A stretch of DNA of 64,000 bases from JBECKS01 sp964557005 (lineage in GTDB: Bacteria > Pseudomonadota > Gammaproteobacteria > Pseudomonadales > JBECKS01): assembly GCA_964557005.1 (NCBI GenBank), contig CAZKYI010000001.1, forward strand, positions 62,001-126,000, given 5' to 3'. Made by a program: the position numbers and the translations under genes. The notes under the pieces are model-generated. The model worked only from the letters and a program-made list of their open reading frames with translations, was not told where the DNA came from and ran no database searches. Of the stretch, positions 1 to 7,321 are shown one piece after another; the stretch's first letter is position 1; every line of letters begins with the position of its first letter.

Positions 1-336
1 TATCCCGCTACCATGCCAAAAAACATCAGCATCAACCATGCAACACGCAGTGGTGATCTGGTGCTGGTAGCCAGACCAGGTTTTTATTTTTCGGAACAGG
101 CGTGGCTGACACAGCAAACACAAAAGCTGATGTCTGGAGGGGTTCATGGTTATCCGCCAGAACACCCTGATATGGGCGCAATTTTTTTCGCTAAAGGGCG
201 TGGCGTGTTTCCGAAAAACAAACACAGCCCTGTGAACATGATTGATGTTGCACCGACCATTGCCGCCTTGCTGGGCATCGAGCTGCCTTTACATGCAGAA
301 GGTAAAAGTGTGTTTTCTACTCATGCAAATCGTTAG
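1..336 (+). CDS. Alkaline phosphatase-like phosphodiesterase, C-terminal fragment
   Basis: The reading frame is open from the first base of the window, so the gene starts to the left and only about 111 codons are visible. The segment HGYPPEHPDMGAIFFAKG followed by a VNMIDVAPTIAALLGI stretch is typical of the C-terminal metal-site region of type I phosphodiesterases / nucleotide pyrophosphatases of the alkaline phosphatase superfamily; the first His of that segment is usually a zinc ligand in the family. The N-terminal catalytic Thr/Ser region is outside the window, so the substrate cannot be inferred. A sulfatase-like relative is a less likely alternative. Confidence 0.75.
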   Translation, partial: YPATMPKNISINHATRSGDLVLVARPGFYFSEQAWLTQQTQKLMSGGVHGYPPEHPDMGAIFFAKGRGVFPKNKHSPVNMIDVAPTIAALLGIELPLHAEGKSVFSTHANR

Positions 337-362
337 GGTGTTGGCAACTATGAGTGTTTGTT

Positions 363-590
363 ATGAGCCAAGGTAAACAAATAATTGAAGAGCAGTTGAT
401 TGATTTGGAAGTGAAGCTTGCCTATCAGGAAGATTTGTTGCAAAGCCTGAATACTATTGTAGCCGAACAAAATGCACGAATGGCTACGCTTGAAAAGAAA
501 ATCGAACATCTCGCCGCGCATTTAAAAGAGGTGCTCGAAAGCAATCCATTTTCTGCACAAGCAGATGAGGAAGTGCCGCCGCATTATTGA
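363..590 (+). CDS. slyX: SlyX family protein
   Basis: A 75-residue protein made almost entirely of heptad-patterned helix (IIEEQLIDLEVKLAYQEDLL, then ATLEKKIEHLAAHLKEVLE) with a short acidic tail ending in PPHY, which is the hallmark C-terminus of SlyX. The family is a small predicted coiled-coil of unknown molecular role. I chose ATG 363; an in-frame GTG at 354 would add three residues. It lies 26 bp after the phosphodiesterase gene on the same strand and its stop is 3 bp from the convergent hvfC. Confidence 0.85.
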   Translation: MSQGKQIIEEQLIDLEVKLAYQEDLLQSLNTIVAEQNARMATLEKKIEHLAAHLKEVLESNPFSAQADEEVPPHY

Positions 591-593
591 GCG

Positions 594-1382
594 TTACGGT
601 GATAGCAGCGCCAATCGGGTTCCCAAAATAATATCCTGTTCACGCCATTGCATAAGTGTTTGGCTGGCGTGTTGTTGCAGTTGTGTGAGTTCAATCGTTT
701 GACCGAGTGCCTGCAATTCCTGTGCTAATGCTTCAACAATTTGTTCACCTGTCAGTTGTGGGTAAGCCTGAATCAGTGTGAGCAGGCGTGCGCCGATGGC
801 GCTGGTTTCAAGCAAGCCGATGGTGTCTTGCCTGTTGCGATACAGAATCAGAAAAACAGGGTGCTTTTCTGCTGGTATGTAGTCAGGCGAGATACGGTGT
901 ACAGGCCACTGATAATGCAGCACCCACGCCAGCGGCGAAAAAACTATCTGGCCTTTCAGTAAATCTGCTTGTGTATTAAAACCTGTGCGCGGAAAAATTT
1001 CCTGACTGATTTCCAGCGCCAGTTCAGACCATTCGTAGTGTGCCAGTTCCAGTAAAAAAGGTGGGTCATTTTGTGCCGAAGCTGAGTGTGTGTGTTCGTT
1101 GTGCAAGTAGTCTAAAAATTCTTCGGCAATTTCCATGAAGTAGGGGCTTTGGCTACGATGCTGTTCAAAAAAATTGCGAATCAATGCGTGCCAGTGTTGT
1201 GTGCCCAATAATTGTTTGATGACTGGAAAAGCGCGTGCAACAAAACCTTCCACGTTGTTGTAAAGCAGTTCGCTGTAAATGTTCAGGCGGCGTTGTTCAA
1301 TATCAGCAGGTGCAGGGAATTTATTCGGGTTGCGTATGTGTGCGCAGAAAGCTTTTTGTATGTCCTGAAAATGCTGGCTCAT
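594..1382 (-). CDS. hvfC: HvfC/BufC-type partner protein (DUF2063)
   Basis: A 262-residue protein with the N-terminal DUF2063 signature (helical, FCAHIRNP then RRLNIYSELLYNNVEGFVARAFPV). In known systems this protein partners the DUF692/MNIO oxygenase and is thought to bind or present the precursor peptide. It is the last gene of a three-gene reverse-strand operon, 14 bp after hvfB, with an AGGA ribosome site before its ATG. The database label 'DNA-binding' for this domain is historical and probably misleading here. Assignment rests on domain pattern plus context. Confidence 0.85.
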   Translation of the reverse strand: MSQHFQDIQKAFCAHIRNPNKFPAPADIEQRRLNIYSELLYNNVEGFVARAFPVIKQLLGTQHWHALIRNFFEQHRSQSPYFMEIAEEFLDYLHNEHTHSASAQNDPPFLLELAHYEWSELALEISQEIFPRTGFNTQADLLKGQIVFSPLAWVLHYQWPVHRISPDYIPAEKHPVFLILYRNRQDTIGLLETSAIGARLLTLIQAYPQLTGEQIVEALAQELQALGQTIELTQLQQHASQTLMQWREQDIILGTRLALLSP

Positions 1383-1396
1383 CTTTTTTTCCTGGC

Positions 1397-2269
1397 TCAG
1401 ATGGCTTTTTTCATGCGGTGTTTGCCTTGTTGCAAGGTTTGAATATGGTCGATTTCTTTTAGCAAATCGGGCATGGGCGGAATGTTAAAATCGCGTTCCA
1501 GCAGTGTGGGAATTTCTCCATACCATTCATAGGTTTGTTGCAGCAGTTGCCATACAGGGTCATTCACTTGCGTGCCGTGCGTATCAATCAGCAGGTCTTC
1601 GGCTTCCTTGTAATGCCCTGCGACATGAAGATAGGCGATGCGCTGCGCTGGAATTTTTTTCAGGAACTGACGTACATCATAAGCATGATTGACGCTGTTC
1701 ACGTAGAGGTTGTTGACATCGAGCAGAAGTTTGCAATCTGCCTCATGCAACACCGCATTGAGGAAGTCAATTTCTTCCATCTGTTTTCCTGGCGCAGCAT
1801 AGTAGGACACATTTTCGATGGCGATGTGTTGTTCGAGCATATCCTGAACCTGTCGAATACGTTTTGCGACGTAATGCACCGCTTCTTCGGTAAAGGGAAT
1901 CGGTAACAAGTCATACAGGTGACCTTCGTCACTGCACCAGGAAAGATGTTCGCTATATATTTTTATGTCGTGTTGTGTGAGAAAATTTTTTATTTCAAGC
2001 ACGAAATCGGTGTCGATGTCAGTTAAGCCGCCCAAGGAAAGCGAAAGGCCATGGCTGACAAAATCGTGTTGTTCGGTGAGTTCGCGAAACTGGTGTGAAA
2101 GTTTGCCACCCAGTCGAATCCAGTTTTCGGGTGCGACTTCGTAAAAGGAAATAGAAGGCGGGGGATTGTTATAAATGCTTTGCAGAATTTCCCGTCTCAG
2201 CCCAAGGCCGGTGCCAGACACAGGAAAGGCGTGAACGGGTGATGCTTGTCGAACATTGGCAATCCCCAT
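1397..2269 (-). CDS. hvfB: Multinuclear non-heme iron oxygenase HvfB/BufB (DUF692)
   Basis: A 290-residue TIM-barrel protein of the DUF692/MNIO family. Visible family motifs include SHGLSLSLGG, IYSEHLSW, IENVSYY, LLDVNNLYVNSVNH, HVAGH, DTHGTQV and LLERD, which hold the His/Asp/Glu iron ligands. Characterised members (HvfB in Haemophilus, BufB) convert Cys residues of a partner peptide into oxazolone/thioamide-type copper ligands. The gene follows hvfA by 38 bp and has AAGGCG before its ATG. Substrate modification is inferred from the EGKCG repeats in the adjacent precursor gene. Confidence 0.9.
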   Translation of the reverse strand: MGIANVRQASPVHAFPVSGTGLGLRREILQSIYNNPPPSISFYEVAPENWIRLGGKLSHQFRELTEQHDFVSHGLSLSLGGLTDIDTDFVLEIKNFLTQHDIKIYSEHLSWCSDEGHLYDLLPIPFTEEAVHYVAKRIRQVQDMLEQHIAIENVSYYAAPGKQMEEIDFLNAVLHEADCKLLLDVNNLYVNSVNHAYDVRQFLKKIPAQRIAYLHVAGHYKEAEDLLIDTHGTQVNDPVWQLLQQTYEWYGEIPTLLERDFNIPPMPDLLKEIDHIQTLQQGKHRMKKAI

Positions 2270-2307
2270 AACACGCCTTTTCTGATTAACGGTTTGTCAG
2301 TTCTGGT

Positions 2308-2595
2308 TTAGTGATGGCTACCGCATTTACCTTCGCCACACTTGCCTTCGCTGTGTTTGTCTTCACTGCCTTCCTTGTTTTTCTTGCTGCCGCATTTACC
2401 TTCACCACATTTGCCTTCGCCGCACTTGCCTTCTCCCTGTTTGTCGTGGGCTGCGAGTATGAAGTCACTGCCTGTTGTGAAGGGATTTTCATTGGCGTGG
2501 ATTGGGCTGATTGATAACACGGAGGCCATCAGGGCAGCACCCACACCAGCGGTAATGGGGGTGAAAATACGTTTTGTGTTGCTGTTTTTTTTCAT
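2308..2595 (-). CDS. hvfA: HvfA/BufA-type precursor peptide with five EGKCG repeats
   Basis: A 95-residue precursor: a basic N-terminus, a hydrophobic signal segment to about residue 34 (SISPIHA before the mature part), a short linker, then three tandem EGKCG pentapeptides, a lysine-rich spacer (SKKNKEGSEDKHS) and two further EGKCG units before SHH. All five cysteines of the protein lie in these repeats. In the Haemophilus HvfA and bufferin family, such cysteines are modified by the neighbouring MNIO enzyme to bind copper in the periplasm. AAAGGAGA precedes the ATG, indicating strong translation. It is first in the hvfABC operon. Confidence 0.9.
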   Translation of the reverse strand: MKKNSNTKRIFTPITAGVGAALMASVLSISPIHANENPFTTGSDFILAAHDKQGEGKCGEGKCGEGKCGSKKNKEGSEDKHSEGKCGEGKCGSHH

Positions 2596-2641
2596 CGCAG
2601 TTCTCCTTTGAACATGGGGTAAATATCAATAAAGCGCAGTC

Positions 2642-2670
2642 ATTTAAACCAATAAAGCAGGTCTTGCCAA
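2642..2670 (-). promoter_or_regulatory. Putative sigma70 promoter of hvfABC
   Basis: On the reverse strand, TTGGCA (2665-2670) and TTAAAT (2642-2647) are separated by 17 bp and lie about 45 bp upstream of hvfA. The match is moderate and found by eye. Known bufferin operons often answer to copper or to an ECF sigma factor, so another promoter may be the relevant one; no regulator gene lies nearby. Confidence 0.4.
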
Positions 2671-2739
2671 ACACTTTTGAGCTGGCACTGAATTTTGTTA
2701 ATCTTGCGGGGACTTTCTAAAACCTGTGTGGGGAAAACT

Positions 2740-3408
2740 ATGTCGGTAAACACGTTCAATATCGTTTTTAAAGGCGAGATTGTTGCAGGAGCCGATGAAG
2801 CAACTGTGAAAGCCAATGTGGCCAAGTTGTTCAAGGCCAATGACAAAGTGCTTGAGCGCTTGTTTTCGGGCGAGCCGATTGCAATCAAGAAAGACGTAGA
2901 CAAGGCAGCTGCGATGAAATATCGCGCCCTGATGAAGCAGGCTGGCGCCATTTGTTATGCGCAAGACCCTTCCGAGCCGATGACCCCTGCGGTAAAACCT
3001 GCTGTACAAGCCGCACAGCCGGTCAAGGAAGTCAGGCCAGAAACAGCACCAGCAGAAACACAGCAGCAAGCAGGGCAATGGACACTGGCAGCGCCAGGCG
3101 CAATGCTCGGCACACCCAAACCTCAACCCAACATTGTGATTCCCGATGTTTCAGGCATCACTATCGCACCAGTGGGGGCGAATGTGCTGGAAAATCCGCC
3201 TGAAATCGAGATTCCCGATTTGCCCGATATTACCGGCATCGAGCTGGCACCAATCGGCGTGAATATGGCTGAGCCTGTGAAGCGAAATGATCCGCCACCG
3301 CCCGATGTATCGGCGTTCAGTCTGGCACCAGTTGGTTCGTATGTAGCAGATCCTCAGCCTCCCAAGCCCGCGCTCAAAGTTGACATCAGTCATATTGCTT
3401 TGGAATAG
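2740..3408 (+). CDS. Unknown protein, FKGEIVAG-type N-domain plus APxG repeats
   Basis: A 222-residue protein not recognised by function. Residues 1-75 form a compact mixed domain (FNIVFKGEIVAGADEATVKA, then LFSGEPIAIKK and a segment ending AGAIC). A Pro/Ala/Gln linker follows. From about residue 113 there are four imperfect repeats of the form [IF]x[IL]APxGxxxxxP separated by IPD/PPD spacers (ITIAPVGANVLENP, IELAPIGVNMAEP, FSLAPVGSYVADP and a weaker WTLAAPGAMLGTP), with a truncated fifth (ISHIALE) at the end. No signal peptide or membrane segment. Start chosen at ATG 2740 because the domain begins there. It is divergent from hvfABC. Confidence 0.7.
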   Translation: MSVNTFNIVFKGEIVAGADEATVKANVAKLFKANDKVLERLFSGEPIAIKKDVDKAAAMKYRALMKQAGAICYAQDPSEPMTPAVKPAVQAAQPVKEVRPETAPAETQQQAGQWTLAAPGAMLGTPKPQPNIVIPDVSGITIAPVGANVLENPPEIEIPDLPDITGIELAPIGVNMAEPVKRNDPPPPDVSAFSLAPVGSYVADPQPPKPALKVDISHIALE

Positions 3409-3541
3409 CCACCAAAGCAGTCTGGAAGCTACCGTGACCGTAAAAAGTCTGGTAAATTGCCTTGCGCAGTTACATAAGACACAAGAATAAAAACATAAAA
3501 ACAAGTTAATCCCGCGAGTTTAGGAAATCTGGAGCAATTTC

Positions 3542-4519
3542 ATGGCGACCAAAGTACGCATATTGCATCGTACATTTACACAAGCTTTTCTGGTGCTAAC
3601 GGTGCTTGTGGCGAGTTCCTGTACTTATCTGGGAATTAACTCTATTCCTGTACAGCAGCTTGAATCCGAATATCAGAATATCAACAGCCGTTATATCGAC
3701 ATTGATGGTTTGCGTGTGCATTACCGTGATGAGGGACAAGGCCCCACCTTGTTATTGATTCATAACGAAATGGGCTCTCTGGCAAGCTGGGATCGCTGGG
3801 TTGAGGAGATTGGTCACAAATATCGCATTGTGCGTATGGATTTGCCCGGCTTCGGTTTGACTGGCCCGTCCACGCTACATGACTATGGGCGTTCGGCGAC
3901 GGTGAACTTTATTTCACGTTTTATTGATGAGCTGTATCTGCAAAACGTGATTATTGTGGGTGCTTCATACGGTGGTTTTACCGCATGGAACTACGCACTG
4001 GATAACCCTGACAATGTGGACAAACTGATTTTGCTGGCACCTGTGGGCTATACCCAGAAGTTGCCTACTTTGGCCCAGTTATTTTCAGCACCCGGCGCTG
4101 AGCAGGCGAGCAGTCTTGCTATTCCCAAACCCATGGTGCGTCAGGCGCTAAAACAGGGTTTTGGCAGCAAAAGCCGCATGACAGATGACATTGTGAATCG
4201 TTATCACAGCATGTTATTGCGGGAAGGGAATCGCACCAGCGCCGCACGTTTCTTCAAGGTGTTAAGAGAGCATTCCAAAAACGAATATCTGGGCGTTGGT
4301 ATCAAGGACATCAGCGTGCCTACTTTTATCATGTGGGGTGAACAGGATCACTGGACTCCCGTCGAATATCTCGATTTATGGATTGAAGATGTGGCCGATG
4401 CCGAGTTCATGCGTTATCCCAGCGTAGGGCATTATCCGCATGAAGAAATTCCACATATCAGTGCGCAGGATGCTGATGCCTATATAGAAGGTCGTCTGGA
4501 AAAATTTCCAGGCACCTAG
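3542..4519 (+). CDS. Alpha/beta hydrolase, probable lipoprotein
   Basis: 325 residues. An N-terminal hydrophobic stretch ends in VASSC with Cys27, an off-consensus lipobox, so membrane anchoring is likely but not certain. The alpha/beta hydrolase core shows nucleophile Ser142 in GASYGG, an acid in WGEQDHWTP and a His in GHYPHEE. The usual HG oxyanion turn after the first core strand reads HN (LLIHNEMGS), which is unusual. GGAG sits 8 nt before the ATG. A hairpin terminator follows 22 bp after the stop, so the gene is probably monocistronic. Substrate unknown. Confidence 0.8.
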   Translation: MATKVRILHRTFTQAFLVLTVLVASSCTYLGINSIPVQQLESEYQNINSRYIDIDGLRVHYRDEGQGPTLLLIHNEMGSLASWDRWVEEIGHKYRIVRMDLPGFGLTGPSTLHDYGRSATVNFISRFIDELYLQNVIIVGASYGGFTAWNYALDNPDNVDKLILLAPVGYTQKLPTLAQLFSAPGAEQASSLAIPKPMVRQALKQGFGSKSRMTDDIVNRYHSMLLREGNRTSAARFFKVLREHSKNEYLGVGIKDISVPTFIMWGEQDHWTPVEYLDLWIEDVADAEFMRYPSVGHYPHEEIPHISAQDADAYIEGRLEKFPGT

Positions 4520-4540
4520 TAGGCAATTGATACGCTTGGA

Positions 4541-4566
4541 AAGGGAACTGAGGTTCCCTTTTTTTT
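4541..4566 (+). terminator. Rho-independent terminator after the hydrolase gene
   Basis: Perfect 8-bp stem AAGGGAAC / GTTCCCTT with a TGAG loop, followed by a T-run. It separates the hydrolase gene from the c-di-GMP gene that starts 17 bp later. Confidence 0.9.
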
Positions 4567-4582
4567 CCACGGGAGTGTCTGC

Positions 4583-7234
4583 TTGAGTCTGACTGCTTTG
4601 AATAATTCCTGCCGTGTAAACCGATACCTGCCTTTCGGCGTTGTTTCAATGGCACTGGCTATCCTGTTCCTATGTGCCAGTTTGTTAAATGCGAGTCAGC
4701 ATTCCCTCCCTTACCTGACTTTGAACGGTGAAAAAATCTTCCTGAGCGAAAAACCTGTTTTTGTTCCACAGTATGGGCAATTTGCAGAAGACCTGCTGGG
4801 AAACTGGACGGCCAAAGATGTTTTTAAAGGAAAGTATGATGCACAGTTTTTTAACTCGAAATCAGAATTCGGCAATTTCGGTTTTACCCAATCGGCTTAC
4901 TGGCTGCGTTTTGAAATAGATTTCGAACAATCGGTGCTTGTTGACGAATTATTGTTTGTTGTGAATGCAGCAACGCTCGATGAAGTGAGTATTTTTGTCA
5001 GGGATTCAAAGGGAAATATCACACAAACACACTCGGGTTATCGGCAAGGGCAAGGCAGTAGGGATCTTCAACATCATAATCATGTCTATCGTTTGCTGGC
5101 CGAACAAGGTGGAGAGTTTCTGGTTCGTGCCAAAACCAACACGTCTCTGGTTTTTCCTTTGGAAATCTGGCAGGAAAAACAGTTTTACCAGCAAACTTAC
5201 ATCGATACGCTGTTACTCGGTGCGTACTATGGTTTGTTGCTGGTGATGTTTTTTTATAACCTGTTTATCTTTGTTTCCACCCGCGATAAAAGTTTTCTTT
5301 TTTACGTCCTGTTTCTGTTTTTTTACGGTGGTTTGCAGTTCACGCTGGATGGTTTTTTAAGTCTGTGGCTTTGGAAAGACTATACGGATTTAAAATTTTA
5401 CGATCTGGTTTTGTTTTCGACGCTTTCGATTATCAGTTCGTTGTTATTTGGTATGAACTTCCTCAATACCAAACACGTATTGCCTGATGTGCACAAGGTG
5501 ATGGTGGTCACCATCTGGTTTACGGTATTGGTGAGTCTGCTGATTGTTGTTACACAGGGCAAGGCATTCAGTTTGATTGCCTATGTTACCTTGTGGGTGA
5601 CTGTATTATTGTTTGCAGCGGGTATTCTGGCCTGGAAAGGAGGGCAGCCGGGCGCCCAGTTTTTTGTATTGGCGTGGTTGTTTCTTTTGCTGGGAACGGC
5701 CACCTACATTGTTCAGTTGATGGGATTTTTTACCAACATCACCATGCTCACCTATGTTTTGAAAACAGGCTCTTCCATAGAAATCGTTTTGCTTTCTCTG
5801 GGGCTTGCGGATCGCCTGAATCTGGAAAGAAGACATAAGGAGCGTTTGCAGGCAGAGAAACAGAAATTTGAATTCCAGAATAAAATTCTGGCATCGGTCG
5901 ATACGCGCACCCTGATGCCCAATCGTGCACAGTTACAGCAATATCTGGAACAATATCTGCGAGAGAAGAAAGGCTTCAGTCTTGCCTTATTGAAGGTAAA
6001 AGGCTTCAAGAAAATTAACAATACACTGGGGTATGAAAGAGGTGATGAGCTGCTCAAACTGGTGGGCATGAAGATTGATGCAGAAGTTGAAAATGAAGGC
6101 TTGCGCTGGTTGTCGGTTGGGAAAAACTCTCAGGAAATTGAAAGCAAGGTTGCGGTGGCTGACAGTCTCACCTTCGCAGTGATTTTCAAGGATTGTGATG
6201 TCAAGCAAATGGATCAGGCGATGTTGCGTTTGCGTGACAAAATATCTGGCACCATCGAATTTGCAGAAGTGATTCTCGATATAGAAATACTCTTGGGTTT
6301 AAGCGTGGTAGAGCAGGGTGTTGCCAAAGATGTCTTGCAAGTGATTCACGAAGCGCAGGTGGGTTTGGCAGCAGCGACAAAATTTGAAAGTCGTGTTGGT
6401 ATTTATTCGCCGCTCATCGACCCCTATAGCGAAGAGCAATTATCACTGATGGGCAATTTGAGAGAGGCGGTTGATAAAGAGCAACTGGATTTGTTTTGCC
6501 AACCTCAAATTGATTTGGAAACAACACAACTGGTTGGATTTGAAGCCTTGCTCAGATGGCGCGACAAGCACGGCAATATGGTGAGCCCTGCACATTTTAT
6601 TCCGCTGGCTGAATCCTGTGGTGTTATCAAACCGCTGAGTCGCTGGGTGATTCGGCAATCGTTGATGCGTTTGTCCGAATTGCAAAAACATGCTTTTTTA
6701 CAAACCGCCAATCCGCTCAAGATTTCCATCAACCTTTCGGTTTCCAATTTGCGTGAAGAAGATTTGTTTGATTTTGTGAGAGAGCAAATCAGGGAATTCA
6801 ATGTCAATCCCGCACACATCAAGTTTGAAATTACCGAAAGCAGCATGATTGAAAACGAAGAAATGGCCTTGAATCGTTTGTTACAGTTGCGACGTTTGGG
6901 CTGTCAGATTTCGATAGATGACTACGGCAGTGGTTATGCTTCTTTGGGTTATCTGAAACAGTTGCCCATCAGTGAAGTGAAAATAGACCGTTCTTTCATC
7001 AGTGATTTGGTGGAAAACCATGATGATCAGGTGATTGTGAAAGCCACCATCACCATGTGCCATGAATTGAATCTGAAAGTGATTGCAGAAGGCATAGAGA
7101 CTGTCGAGGTAGCCAATCTGTTGAAATCATTTGGTTGTGATTTTGCACAAGGCTATTTTTTTGGCAGACCCATTCCTTTTACCACTCAAGATATTGAGGT
7201 GATGGTCAATCAATTAGCTTTGCTTGAAGGCTGA
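4583..7234 (+). CDS. 7TMR-DISM / degenerate GGDEF / EAL c-di-GMP phosphodiesterase
   Basis: 883 residues starting at TTG 4583 with GGGAG 7 nt upstream. Order: N-terminal signal/TM, periplasmic 7TMR-DISMED2 sensor (about 35-185), seven-helix membrane block (about 205-410), a short coiled coil (about 412-435), a GGDEF-like domain (about 445-605) and an EAL domain (about 625-880). The GGDEF active site is lost (ADSLT where GGDEF is expected), so cyclase activity is unlikely. The EAL domain keeps FEALLRW, the Asn of ISINLS, EITES, the Asp pair of IDDYGSGY, VKIDRSFI, AEGIET and QGYFFG, so phosphodiesterase activity is expected. It probably reads a periplasmic ligand and lowers c-di-GMP. Transcribed alone. 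Confidence 0.92.
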   Translation: MSLTALNNSCRVNRYLPFGVVSMALAILFLCASLLNASQHSLPYLTLNGEKIFLSEKPVFVPQYGQFAEDLLGNWTAKDVFKGKYDAQFFNSKSEFGNFGFTQSAYWLRFEIDFEQSVLVDELLFVVNAATLDEVSIFVRDSKGNITQTHSGYRQGQGSRDLQHHNHVYRLLAEQGGEFLVRAKTNTSLVFPLEIWQEKQFYQQTYIDTLLLGAYYGLLLVMFFYNLFIFVSTRDKSFLFYVLFLFFYGGLQFTLDGFLSLWLWKDYTDLKFYDLVLFSTLSIISSLLFGMNFLNTKHVLPDVHKVMVVTIWFTVLVSLLIVVTQGKAFSLIAYVTLWVTVLLFAAGILAWKGGQPGAQFFVLAWLFLLLGTATYIVQLMGFFTNITMLTYVLKTGSSIEIVLLSLGLADRLNLERRHKERLQAEKQKFEFQNKILASVDTRTLMPNRAQLQQYLEQYLREKKGFSLALLKVKGFKKINNTLGYERGDELLKLVGMKIDAEVENEGLRWLSVGKNSQEIESKVAVADSLTFAVIFKDCDVKQMDQAMLRLRDKISGTIEFAEVILDIEILLGLSVVEQGVAKDVLQVIHEAQVGLAAATKFESRVGIYSPLIDPYSEEQLSLMGNLREAVDKEQLDLFCQPQIDLETTQLVGFEALLRWRDKHGNMVSPAHFIPLAESCGVIKPLSRWVIRQSLMRLSELQKHAFLQTANPLKISINLSVSNLREEDLFDFVREQIREFNVNPAHIKFEITESSMIENEEMALNRLLQLRRLGCQISIDDYGSGYASLGYLKQLPISEVKIDRSFISDLVENHDDQVIVKATITMCHELNLKVIAEGIETVEVANLLKSFGCDFAQGYFFGRPIPFTTQDIEVMVNQLALLEG

Positions 7235-7253
7235 TGGGCGTTTGGCCGCAATG

Positions 7254-7282
7254 TTGGCTTGGCACTTATATGTCGCTATGAT
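7254..7282 (+). promoter_or_regulatory. Putative sigma70 promoter of panP-bcp
   Basis: TTGGCT (7254-7259), a 17-bp spacer and TATGAT (7277-7282), about 40 bp upstream of panP. Found by eye; good spacing and a near-consensus -10 box. Confidence 0.6.
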
Positions 7283-7321
7283 AGCCGCCCTGAATAGCCT
7301 AGTGAGCGGTAATCCTGAGCA

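Noticed and set aside
2311..2611. Hydrophobic or Pro/Leu-rich open frames on the + strand across hvfA
   Set aside because: They are antisense shadows of the EGKCG-repeat gene; low complexity, no ribosome site, while the reverse-strand gene has signal peptide, ribosome site and operon context.
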